Assembly: GCF_000774145.1 (NCBI RefSeq)
Contig: NZ_KN322985.1
Location: 836,710-900,709, forward strand
Reading direction: 5' to 3'
DNA length: 64,000 nt
Source: Pseudomonas mediterranea CFBP 5447
Lineage (GTDB): Bacteria; Pseudomonadota; Gammaproteobacteria; Pseudomonadales; Pseudomonadaceae
Below are positions 1 to 7,385 of this stretch, in pieces. The notes under the pieces were generated by a model. The model made no database searches, was not told the DNA's origin, and saw only the letters and a program-made list of their open reading frames with translations. Position 1 is the stretch's first letter; every line of letters starts with the position of its first letter. A program made the position numbers and the translations under genes.

Positions 1-2
1 CC

Positions 3-500
3 AAGGGCGGCGTGGCGCAGTGGTTCATCCAGCACCTCGGCCTGGAGCCGGTGTTGCAGTTCGTATTGGGCATCCCCGGCGTCGGCGGCAGCACGTTGTC
101 CACCTCGCACCTGGGACGCTTCCTGGTGTTTGTCTATATCTGGCTGCCGTTCATGATCCTGCCGATCCAGGCGTCCCTGGAGCGCCTGCCGCCCTCGCTG
201 CTGCAAGCCTCGGCTGACCTGGGCGCCAGGCCCCGCCAGACGTTCATGCAAGTGGTCCTGCCGCTGTCGGTCCCAGGCATCGCCGCCGGGTCGATCTTCA
301 CCTTCTCGCTGACCCTGGGGGATTTCATCGTGCCTCAGCTGGTGGGCCCGCCGGGCTACTTCGTCGGCAGCATGGTCTACGCCCAGCAAGGCGCCATCGG
401 CAACATGCCCATGGCCGCCGCCTTCACGCTGGTGCCCATCGTGCTGATCGCCCTTTACCTGTCTATCGTCAAGCGCCTGGGGGCTTTCGATGCACTCTGA
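3..500 (+). CDS. ABC transporter permease, polyamine type (5' end outside window)
   Basis: The reading frame is open from the window edge, so the N-terminus is missing. About 165 residues are seen, containing several hydrophobic segments and the permease signature that docks on the ATPase (ASADLGARPRQTF followed by LPLSVPGI, the EAA loop). The family is the PotB/YdcU type of binding-protein-dependent importers for spermidine, putrescine or related compounds in the inner membrane. The next permease gene starts 11 bases before this stop, so the two are translationally coupled. The patD gene downstream gives the same order as the E. coli ydcSTUV-patD cluster, which makes putrescine or a related amine the likely substrate. 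The substrate itself is inferred from context. Confidence 0.85.
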   Translation, partial: KGGVAQWFIQHLGLEPVLQFVLGIPGVGGSTLSTSHLGRFLVFVYIWLPFMILPIQASLERLPPSLLQASADLGARPRQTFMQVVLPLSVPGIAAGSIFTFSLTLGDFIVPQLVGPPGYFVGSMVYAQQGAIGNMPMAAAFTLVPIVLIALYLSIVKRLGAFDAL

Positions 501-1308
501 CTCTTCATCCCGGGCTTCTTGGGGTTTGCGCATCGCGGCGTGGGGCGGGCTGGTGTTCCTGCACTTCCCGATCCTGATCATCTTCCTCTACGCCTTCAAC
601 ACCGAGGACGCCGCGTTCAGCTTCCCGCCCAAGGGCCTCACCCTGAAATGGTTCAGTGTGGCTTTCGGCCGTGCGGATGTACTGGAAGCGATCAAGTTGT
701 CGTTGCAGGTGGCGAGTATCGCCACCCTGATCGCCATGGTGCTCGGCACGCTGGCCTCGGCTGCGCTGTACCGCCGAGATTTCTTCGGCAAGCAGGGAAT
801 TTCGCTGATGCTGATCCTGCCCATCGCCCTGCCGGGGATCATCACCGGCATTGCGCTGCTGGCCACGTTCAAGACCCTGGGCATCGAGCCGGGCATGTTC
901 ACCATCGTCGTCGGTCACGCCACCTTCTGTGTAGTGATCGTCTACAACAACGTCATCGCCCGGCTGCGCCGCACCTCCCATAGCCTGATCGAGGCCTCGA
1001 TGGACCTGGGGGCGGATGGCTGGCAGACCTTCCGCTACATAATCCTGCCCAATCTCGGCTCGGCACTGCTGGCCGGCGGCATGCTGGCGTTCGCACTGTC
1101 GTTCGACGAAATCATTGTCACCACCTTCACCGCCGGCCACGAACGCACCCTGCCGCTCTGGTTGCTCAACCAGCTCAGCCGCCCCCGCGACGTGCCGGTG
1201 ACCAACGTCGTCGCCATGCTGGTGATGCTGGTGACCATGCTGCCGATACTCGGCGCCTATTACCTGACCCGAGGGGGTGAGAGCGTGGCGGGTAGCGGGG
1301 GGAAATAA
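490..1308 (+). CDS. ABC transporter permease, polyamine type (YdcV/PotC-like)
   Basis: This 272-aa inner-membrane permease is the second channel subunit of the importer. About six hydrophobic segments are visible, and the EAA loop reads EASMDLGADGWQTF followed by ILPNLGSALLAGG. The length is normal for the PotC/YdcV family. The start ATG overlaps the end of the preceding permease gene by 11 bases. The gene ends 144 bases before patD, with a REP pair between them, so patD may be read from the same transcript. The solute-binding protein and ATPase genes would lie to the left of the window. Polyamine specificity is inferred from family and neighbourhood. Confidence 0.88.
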   Translation: MHSDSSSRASWGLRIAAWGGLVFLHFPILIIFLYAFNTEDAAFSFPPKGLTLKWFSVAFGRADVLEAIKLSLQVASIATLIAMVLGTLASAALYRRDFFGKQGISLMLILPIALPGIITGIALLATFKTLGIEPGMFTIVVGHATFCVVIVYNNVIARLRRTSHSLIEASMDLGADGWQTFRYIILPNLGSALLAGGMLAFALSFDEIIVTTFTAGHERTLPLWLLNQLSRPRDVPVTNVVAMLVMLVTMLPILGAYYLTRGGESVAGSGGK

Positions 1309-1333
1309 CTCAGGCATGAACAGCGATGACCCA

Positions 1334-1423
1334 TGTGGGAGCGAGCCTGCTCGCGAAAGCGATGGTCCAGTCAGTGCATGGGTTGCCTGATGGAACGCCT
1401 TCGCGAGCAGGCTCGCTCCCACA
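1334..1423. repeat. REP pair (inverted)
   Basis: Two REP sequences face each other: TGTGGGAGCGAGCCTGCTCG on the left and its complement at 1404-1423, separated by about 40 bases. They can fold into one long hairpin. The pair lies between the ydcV-like permease gene and patD, inside a probable operon. Confidence 0.9.
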
Positions 1424-1452
1424 AAAAAACAACCACTTGAGAGGACATGGAC

Positions 1453-2877
1453 ATGCAAACCAAACTGCTGATCAACGGTCGCCTGGTGAACGGCGAAGGT
1501 CCCGGACAAGCCGTGTTCAATCCGGCGCTGGGCCGGGTGCTAGTGGAAATCAACGAAGCCAGCGAAGCCCAGGTCGACGCCGCCGTGCGCGCCGCCGATG
1601 ACGCCTTCGACAGCTGGTCGCAGGTCCCGCCCAAGGACCGCTCCTTGCTGCTGCTCAAACTGGCCGACGCTATCGAGGCCCATGGCGAAGAACTGGCAAA
1701 GCTGGAATCGGACAACTGCGGTAAACCCCTGGGCGCAGCCCTCAACGATGAGATCCCGGCCATTGCCGACGTGTTCCGTTTCTTCGCCGGTGCCAGTCGC
1801 TGCATGAACGGCTCGGCGGGAGGCGAATACCTGCCGGGGCATACCTCGATGATCCGTCGCGACCCGGTGGGCGTCATCGCCTCCATCGCGCCCTGGAACT
1901 ATCCGCTGATGATGGTTGCCTGGAAAATCGCCCCGGCCCTGGCCGCCGGCAACACCGTGGTGCTCAAGCCGTCGGAACAGACGCCCCTGACGGCGTTGCG
2001 CCTGGCGGAGCTGGCCTCGGAGATTTTCCCGGCGGGTGTACTCAACGTGGTGTTCGGTCGCGGGCAGACCGTCGGCCAGCCGCTGGTCACCCACCCGAAA
2101 GTGCGCATGGTCTCGCTGACCGGCTCCATCGCCACGGGCTCGCACATCATTTCCAGCACCGCCGACAGCGTCAAACGCACCCACATGGAACTGGGCGGCA
2201 AGGCCCCGGTGATCATCTTCGACGACGCCGACATCGACGCCGCCGTGGAAGGCATCCGCACCTTCGGTTTCTACAACGCCGGCCAGGATTGCACCGCGGC
2301 CTGTCGCATCTATGCCCAGCAAGGCATCTATGACCAGTTCGTGGAAAAGCTCGGCGCCGCGGTGGGCAGCATCAAGTACGGCCTGCAAACCGCACCTGAC
2401 ACCGAGATGGGTCCGCTGATCACCGCCCAGCATCGCGACCGCGTGGCCGGGCTCGTCGAGCGCGCCATCGCCCAGCCGCATATCCGTCTGATCACCGGTG
2501 GCAAGGCCGTGGACGGCAACGGGTTCTTCTTCGAACCGACGGTACTGGCCGATGCCCAGCAAGACGACGAGATCGTGCGCCGGGAGGTCTTCGGCCCGGT
2601 GGTGTCCGTCACGCCGTTCCTCGATGAAGCCCAGGTGCTGGATTGGGCCAATGATTCGGACTACGGCCTGGCCTCATCGGTATGGACCCGCGACATCGGC
2701 CGGGCCCATCGCCTCTCGGCACGCCTGCAATACGGCTGCACCTGGGTGAATACCCACTTCATGCTCGTCAGCGAAATGCCCCATGGCGGTCAGAAACATT
2801 CCGGGTATGGCAAAGACATGTCCATGTACGGGCTGGAGGACTACACGGTGGTGCGGCATGTGATGTTCAAGCATTGA
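1453..2877 (+). CDS. patD: Gamma-aminobutyraldehyde dehydrogenase
   Basis: PatD oxidises 4-aminobutanal to GABA with NAD+ in the cytoplasmic putrescine breakdown pathway. The 474-aa protein matches E. coli PatD/YdcW along its length, including the start MQTKLLINGRLV and the end EDYTVVRHVM. The catalytic cysteine is C280 (GQDCTAACR), the general base is E246 (MELGGKAP), and the cofactor loop reads SLTGSIATG. An in-frame ATG at 1447 is only two bases from the GAGAGG ribosome site, while 1453 has proper spacing, so 1453 is preferred. Its place behind the polyamine permeases agrees with its function. A hairpin at 2896-2924 follows the stop. Confidence 0.93.
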   Translation: MQTKLLINGRLVNGEGPGQAVFNPALGRVLVEINEASEAQVDAAVRAADDAFDSWSQVPPKDRSLLLLKLADAIEAHGEELAKLESDNCGKPLGAALNDEIPAIADVFRFFAGASRCMNGSAGGEYLPGHTSMIRRDPVGVIASIAPWNYPLMMVAWKIAPALAAGNTVVLKPSEQTPLTALRLAELASEIFPAGVLNVVFGRGQTVGQPLVTHPKVRMVSLTGSIATGSHIISSTADSVKRTHMELGGKAPVIIFDDADIDAAVEGIRTFGFYNAGQDCTAACRIYAQQGIYDQFVEKLGAAVGSIKYGLQTAPDTEMGPLITAQHRDRVAGLVERAIAQPHIRLITGGKAVDGNGFFFEPTVLADAQQDDEIVRREVFGPVVSVTPFLDEAQVLDWANDSDYGLASSVWTRDIGRAHRLSARLQYGCTWVNTHFMLVSEMPHGGQKHSGYGKDMSMYGLEDYTVVRHVMFKH

Positions 2878-2895
2878 TCCGAAGAGCCCATCACG

Positions 2896-2924
2896 CCACG
2901 ACCGGGCAACAAACCTGGTCGTGG
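2896..2924 (+). terminator. Hairpin after patD
   Basis: CCACGACC pairs with GGTCGTGG across a 13-base loop, directly after patD. There is no clear T-tract, so it may be a weak or Rho-assisted end. The convergent toxin gene stops 12 bases further on. Confidence 0.45.
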
Positions 2925-2935
2925 TCAGGCGAGGG

Positions 2936-3337
2936 TCAGTAAGGCACTATCAATTCGACCGAGGGGAAATAGTTGCGGTAACGTTTGGCATCCCGGGTCA
3001 ACAAAGTCAGGCCCTTCACAGCGGCATGGGCGCCAATGAAAAAATCGGCCAGTACATTAGTCTTTCCGCCACCTACCTTGCGATAGCGCACAAAAGCCTT
3101 GCCGGCCAAAAACAACGCCGGTCGAGGTATCTCCAGCATCAACAGACCCAGTTCAGTAACAGCCTCATCCAATGCTTCAAAAGTGGAAAAAGTCTGGGAG
3201 AGTTCGGCATAGACAATCGGGTTGATGGCGAGGTCATGGATCTGGGATTGGGCACGCAACTGCTGGATGGACCAGTCAGCCCAAACAGGGTCGTCTTCCA
3301 GAACATCAATCAACACGTTGGTGTCGACCAACACCAT
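2936..3337 (-). CDS. PIN-domain toxin, VapC type
   Basis: This is a 133-aa PIN-domain protein, normally a Mg-dependent RNase that acts as the toxin of a type II pair. The acidic residues expected of the fold are visible: the aspartates of MVLVDTNVLIDVLEDD at the N-terminus, the glutamate of IVYAELSQ, and late aspartates in LADFFIGAH and LTRDAKRY. The ATG at 3337 shares one base with the stop of the upstream antitoxin gene (TGATG), which favours it over the TTG one codon earlier. The coupling fits a toxin-antitoxin operon. The RNA target cannot be read from sequence. Confidence 0.88.
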   Translation of the reverse strand: MVLVDTNVLIDVLEDDPVWADWSIQQLRAQSQIHDLAINPIVYAELSQTFSTFEALDEAVTELGLLMLEIPRPALFLAGKAFVRYRKVGGGKTNVLADFFIGAHAAVKGLTLLTRDAKRYRNYFPSVELIVPY

Positions 3338-3582
3338 CAATCGTCACCTCGTAACAGCGCCATCAGCTCATCGGTGCGCCACTTGATATCCGCCTTGCCA
3401 CGGGCAGCTTCGAAGCGATCGCGAACCTCTTTTTCTGCGGTTGGAGGCTTACCGGCCTGCAGCACCACTTCTCCCTGTGCGTTAACACTGAACTCGACCG
3501 CACAACCTGGAATCAGGTGCAACGCATCGCGAATGGGCTTGGGAATGGTGACCTGCCCCTTACTTGTCATTGTCGTCGACAC
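3337..3582 (-). CDS. AbrB/MazE-type antitoxin
   Basis: This 81-aa partner of the VapC-like toxin starts with a swapped-hairpin AbrB DNA-binding domain (TSKGQVTIPKPIRDALHLIPG). A variable, charged C-terminal tail follows that would wrap the toxin. Three starts are possible. The GTG at 3582 is chosen because the strong AAGGAG site ends six bases before it. The TTG at 3597 would lie on that site, and the ATG at 3570 is too distant. An inverted repeat at 3599-3625 just upstream is a likely operator for autoregulation by the antitoxin or complex. The GTG choice is an inference. Confidence 0.87.
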   Translation of the reverse strand: MSTTMTSKGQVTIPKPIRDALHLIPGCAVEFSVNAQGEVVLQAGKPPTAEKEVRDRFEAARGKADIKWRTDELMALLRGDD

Positions 3583-3598
3583 TGTCTTCTCCTTCAAT

Positions 3599-3625
3599 GT
3601 ATTACCTCAACAAGAAAAGTAATAC
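3599..3625 (-). promoter_or_regulatory. Inverted repeat upstream of the toxin-antitoxin operon
   Basis: GTATTAC and GTAATAC form a perfect 7-base inverted repeat with a 13-base spacer, just before the ribosome site of the antitoxin gene. AbrB-type antitoxins bind such palindromes in their own promoters, so this is a candidate operator. No binding data are available. Confidence 0.5.
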
Positions 3626-3696
3626 TTCAAGTACGAACCTGCAACCGCCGCTGATCGTAGGCAAACGCTCTTTGCCTCTTGGGAAAATGCGGCATT

Positions 3697-3882
3697 TCAA
3701 AACCGCGAAACACTCCTCATCGCATCCACCAGGTAACGCATGGCGATCCGGTCGTTTTCCGACAGCTCGCGGTAGCGTTCCACCAGTCGCAGTTCCTCCA
3801 GGCTAAGGCGCCGCGTCCGGCGCGCGCTGTGCAGGCATGGAAAGAGCCCCAGCATTTCGGCAATGCCCTGTAGTTTCGTCAT
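3697..3882 (-). CDS. Small protein of unknown function (61 aa)
   Basis: A 61-aa protein starts at the ATG at 3882, with AAGGA eight bases upstream. The frame continues upstream to 4065, but that extension is low-complexity and has no ribosome site. The sequence is basic in the middle (HSARRTRRLSLEELRL) and ends with a predicted helical, charged region (ELSENDRIAMRYLVDAMRSV). Segments like this are common at the ends of small helix-turn-helix regulators, but no complete HTH can be made out. It is transcribed away from opgD. The function is unknown, and the ribosome site and codon pattern are the main support. Confidence 0.6.
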   Translation of the reverse strand: MTKLQGIAEMLGLFPCLHSARRTRRLSLEELRLVERYRELSENDRIAMRYLVDAMRSVSRF

Positions 3883-4251
3883 GAACGGTGTCCTTGTGTA
3901 CGTCGAATTGATTCCCGGAGCCCGCCGGGCCCGCGGCCGGAACCCCTTTGCCAAGCTAAAGAATAGGGGCGATTCACACAGCGAGGAGGCAGTTTTAGAG
4001 TAATTAGTCAAAAAAATGCAGAGGCCTCCAAGAAAAAAGAAATATCTGTAAGGAAATTTAACCAAGGCACGCTTTCCTTTTCTCAGTCGTCGACGTATCC
4101 CCTATGATTTTGCGCCTCGGTGAACCGATCCGATTCTCAGGCATCTGTTTTAACGTTCGTTTGGCCAAAGGCATGTCCGAACTCCTTTATCAGTTGTATC
4201 AGTCCCTGTTGCCAGGAACGGCTGGGGATTGTTTCGAGAAAGGTTGTATTT
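3883..4251. other. Intergenic region upstream of opgD
   Basis: This 369-base gap lies between two divergent genes and holds an AT-rich stretch around 3985-4075. It probably contains both promoters. Open frames that run through it lack ribosome sites and look non-coding. No repeat or RNA gene was recognised. Confidence 0.5.
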
Positions 4252-5877
4252 ATGCATCGCAGGAACCTGCTCAAGGCCTCCATGGCTTTTGCCGCCTATA
4301 CCGGACTCTCGGCTTCAGGCCTCATGGCCGCACGCGCCTGGGCCGCCGATCGGACGGCAGACGGCGAAGCCCGTCCCTTCGACTTCAAGACCTTGAAAGA
4401 CCAGGCCAAGCGGCTGGCCGGACAACGGTACGTCGATACCAAGCAAGTCTTGCCAGAAACCCTGGCAATGATGTCGCCACTGCAGTTCAACGCTATCCGG
4501 TATGACGCCAACCATTCGCTGTGGAATGAGCTGGATGGCCAACTGGACGTACAGTTTTTCCACGTCGGCATGGGTTTCAAGCAGCCGGTGCGCATGCACA
4601 GTGTCGATCCGAAGACCCGCCAGGCCCGTGAAGTGCATTTTCGCCCGGAGTTGTTCAACTACGAGAAAACCACGGTCAACACCGCGCAACTGAAGGGTGA
4701 CCTGGGGTTCTCCGGGTTCCGTGCCTTCAAGGCACCGGAGCTGGACCGGCACGACATCGTTTCGTTTCTGGGCGCCAGTTATTTCCGCGCCGTGGACGCC
4801 AGCGGCCAGTACGGGCTGTCGGCCCGCGGATTGGCAATCGATACGTACGCCAAGCACCGCGAGGAATTTCCGGACTTCACCCAGTTCTGGTTCGAAACCC
4901 CGGACAAGAACAGCACCCGCTTCGTGGTCTATGCCCTGCTCGATTCCCCCAGCGCCACCGGGGCTTATCGCTTCGATATCGACTGCCAGCCCACCCGGGT
5001 CGTGATGGAAGTCGATGCCCACATCAACGCCCGGACCGCCATCGAGCAACTGGGCATTGCGCCGATGACCAGCATGTTCAGTTGCGGCACTGTCGAGCGA
5101 CGCATGTGCGACACCATTCACCCGCAGATCCACGACTCCGACCGACTGGCCATGTGGCGCGGCAATGGCGAATGGGTCTGTCGCCCGCTGAACAACCCCG
5201 CCACCCTGCAATTCAACGCCTTTGCCGACAAGAACCCGAAAGGCTTCGGTCTGGTGCAGACCGACCATAGCTTCGAGAGCTACCAGGACACGGTGGACTG
5301 GTACAGCAAGCGTCCAAGCCTGTGGGTCGAGCCGACAACGGCCTGGGGCGAAGGCTCTGTGGATCTGTTGGAAATTCCTACGACCGGCGAAACCCTGGAT
5401 AACATCGTCGCGTTCTGGTCACCGAAGAAACCGGTCGCGGCCGGCGACTCGCTGAACTACGGCTACAAACTCTACTGGAGCGCCCTGCCACCGGTGAGCA
5501 CGGAACTGGCCCAGGTCCACGCGAGCCGTTCCGGCATGGGTGGGTTCATCGAAGGCTGGGCACCGGGCGAGCATTACCCGACCGTCTGGGCAAGACGCTT
5601 TGCCGTGGACTTCAGTGGCGGCGGCCTCGACCAGCTACCTCCTGGCACCGGTATCGAACCGGTGGTGACCTGCTCCCATGGCGAGGTGAAGGACTTCAAT
5701 GTGCTGGTGGTGGATGCCATCAAGGGCTATCGCATTACCTTCGATTGGTACCCGACCGACGACCGTGTGGACCCTGTGGAGATGCGCCTGTTCATTCGCA
5801 CCAAGGACCGGACCCTGAGCGAGACCTGGCTGTACCAGTACTTCCCGCCGGCGCCGGATAAGCGCAAGTATCCCTGA
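4252..5877 (+). CDS. opgD: Glucan biosynthesis protein D, periplasmic
   Basis: OpgD (MdoD) acts in the periplasm on osmoregulated periplasmic glucans, shaping the branched beta-glucan made by OpgH and OpgG. The 541-aa protein begins MHRRNLLKASMAFAAYTG, a twin-arginine (Tat) signal with an AWA-AD cleavage region near residue 32. The body is the MdoG-type fold, with FDFKTLKDQAKRLA and the C-terminal YQYFPPAPDKRKYP. The frame extends 44 codons upstream, but ATG 4252 has AAAGG at the right distance and puts the Tat motif at the N-terminus. It stands alone, followed by a REP pair and a strong bidirectional terminator. Confidence 0.93.
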   Translation: MHRRNLLKASMAFAAYTGLSASGLMAARAWAADRTADGEARPFDFKTLKDQAKRLAGQRYVDTKQVLPETLAMMSPLQFNAIRYDANHSLWNELDGQLDVQFFHVGMGFKQPVRMHSVDPKTRQAREVHFRPELFNYEKTTVNTAQLKGDLGFSGFRAFKAPELDRHDIVSFLGASYFRAVDASGQYGLSARGLAIDTYAKHREEFPDFTQFWFETPDKNSTRFVVYALLDSPSATGAYRFDIDCQPTRVVMEVDAHINARTAIEQLGIAPMTSMFSCGTVERRMCDTIHPQIHDSDRLAMWRGNGEWVCRPLNNPATLQFNAFADKNPKGFGLVQTDHSFESYQDTVDWYSKRPSLWVEPTTAWGEGSVDLLEIPTTGETLDNIVAFWSPKKPVAAGDSLNYGYKLYWSALPPVSTELAQVHASRSGMGGFIEGWAPGEHYPTVWARRFAVDFSGGGLDQLPPGTGIEPVVTCSHGEVKDFNVLVVDAIKGYRITFDWYPTDDRVDPVEMRLFIRTKDRTLSETWLYQYFPPAPDKRKYP

Positions 5878-5894
5878 TGGTTGTTGATCGTCCG

Positions 5895-5990
5895 GGCTGG
5901 CCCCAATCGCGAGCAGGCTCGCTCCCACACAGTGATCTCATTGCATAGGGATTCCTTGTGGGAGCGAGCCTGCTCGCGATGAGGCCAGCC
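5895..5990. repeat. REP pair (inverted)
   Basis: ATCGCGAGCAGGCTCGCTCC at 5906 faces its complement ending at 5980. The symmetry extends outwards into GGCTGGCC and GGCCAGCC, so the whole element is about 96 bases. It lies between the convergent opgD and reductase genes. Confidence 0.9.
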
Positions 5991-6017
5991 CAGGCAGCGA
6001 AAATATCGGATAAAGAA

Positions 6018-6051
6018 AAGCCCCGGCCAAAACGACCGGGGCTTTGTTTTC
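6018..6051. terminator. Bidirectional terminator between opgD and the OYE gene
   Basis: AAAGCCCCGG pairs perfectly with CCGGGGCTTT over a 9-base loop, and each strand has a following T-rich run. It can end both convergent transcripts. Confidence 0.85.
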
Positions 6052-6062
6052 CCAGGGAACCG

Positions 6063-7169
6063 TCAGTCCCGCAGATCCGACTCATGAATCGGCTGGTCCC
6101 GATGGGTCGCCCGCTGATACTGCGCCGGCCAGACAGCCTTGCGTCCGCCCAGGTCATCGTCGGCATGCAGTGCCCAGTAAGGATCGCGCAACAACTCGCG
6201 GGCCAGGAAAATGATGTCGGCCTGACAGGTGCGCAGAATGTGCTCGGCCTGGGCCGGTTCGGTGATCATGCCGACGGTGCCGGTGGCGATTTCCGATTCC
6301 TTGCGCACCCGTTCAGCAAAACGCGTCTGGTAACCCGGACCGGTGGGGATTTCCGCATTCGCCGCGGTACCGCCCGATGACACATCGATCAGGTCCACCC
6401 CCAATGCCCTGAATCGCCGCGCCAACTCGACGGTCTCGTCGGGGTTCCAGCCGTCCTCGACCCAGTCGGTGGCCGAGACGCGCACGAACACCGGCAACTC
6501 CTGAGGCCATACGGCCCTGACCGCTTCGGTGACCTGCAGCACCAGCCGGATCCGGTTTTCGAACGACCCACCATATTGATCGCGCCGCTGATTGCTCAGC
6601 GGAGACAGGAACTGATGCAGCAGGTAACCATGGGCCGCGTGGACCTCGACCACCTTGAACCCGGCCGTCAAGGCGCGTCTGGCCGCCTCCACGAACGCCT
6701 GGATGACAGCATTGATCTGTCCTTCGTCCAGTTGGGACGGCTGCGTGTGCTGCGGGTCGAAGGCAATCGGCGAGGGACCGACCGGCACCCAGCCGCCATC
6801 CGCGGGCTTCACGCTGCCATGCTTGCCCAACCAGGGCCGCCAGGTACTGGCCTTGCGCCCGGCGTGGGCCAATTGAATGCCCGGCACAGCGCCCTGGGCG
6901 GTGATGAAACGGGTGATGCGTTGCAGGGGTTCGATCTGTTCATCGTTCCACAGCCCCAGGTCCTGGGCGGTGATGCGGCCGTCGGCGGTGACCGCGGTGG
7001 CTTCGGTGAATACCAGGCCGGCGCCGCCCACGGCACGGCTGCCGAGGTGCACCAGGTGCCAGTCGTTGGCCAGGCCATCGACGCTCGAATACTGGCACAT
7101 CGGTGATACCGCGATGCGATTGGGCAGGGTCAATTGGCGTACGGTATAGGGTTCAAGCAGCAGACTCAT
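6063..7169 (-). CDS. NADH:flavin oxidoreductase, old yellow enzyme family
   Basis: This 368-aa FMN-dependent ene-reductase belongs to the YqjM/XenA-like class and reduces activated C=C bonds and xenobiotics with NAD(P)H in the cytoplasm. Visible signatures are LPNRIAVSPMCQYSS at the N-terminus with the class-typical cysteine, IQLAHAGRK, EVHAAHGYLLHQFLSP with the substrate-binding histidines, SNQRRDQYGGS, and the phosphate-binding end FLARELLRDPYWAL. ATG 7169 is preceded by AGAGGTG; the 25 codons upstream of it in frame are unlike the family. It appears to be a single-gene unit. The physiological substrate cannot be determined. Confidence 0.9.
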   Translation of the reverse strand: MSLLLEPYTVRQLTLPNRIAVSPMCQYSSVDGLANDWHLVHLGSRAVGGAGLVFTEATAVTADGRITAQDLGLWNDEQIEPLQRITRFITAQGAVPGIQLAHAGRKASTWRPWLGKHGSVKPADGGWVPVGPSPIAFDPQHTQPSQLDEGQINAVIQAFVEAARRALTAGFKVVEVHAAHGYLLHQFLSPLSNQRRDQYGGSFENRIRLVLQVTEAVRAVWPQELPVFVRVSATDWVEDGWNPDETVELARRFRALGVDLIDVSSGGTAANAEIPTGPGYQTRFAERVRKESEIATGTVGMITEPAQAEHILRTCQADIIFLARELLRDPYWALHADDDLGGRKAVWPAQYQRATHRDQPIHESDLRD

Positions 7170-7385
7170 GGGGCACCTCTTCGAATCAGTGGGCAGGCTC
7201 CAGGTTCTGTTTGAAAAGTCGACGAGTGACAAAAGGTGCAGCACCCGCCCCCGCGGGCAAAGAAAATGGACAAGACGTCACAAGGGCTATCAACCAGTGT
7301 TTAGAGCCTAGTCGACAACCGGAGGGACGGGAGGGTTCAGAACTAAAAACTGACCTTGTGGCGAGGGGTGGTCGGCAGTGCAGGC

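Noticed and set aside
1334..1423. CRISPR-like array made of repeated GAGCAGGCTCGCTCC units
   Set aside because: The units are inverted pairs scattered singly over 60 kb with no regular spacers; they are REP elements.
4104..4251. Coding extension of opgD to an upstream ATG at 4120
   Set aside because: It would bury the Tat signal by 44 residues and lacks a ribosome site, while ATG 4252 has one.
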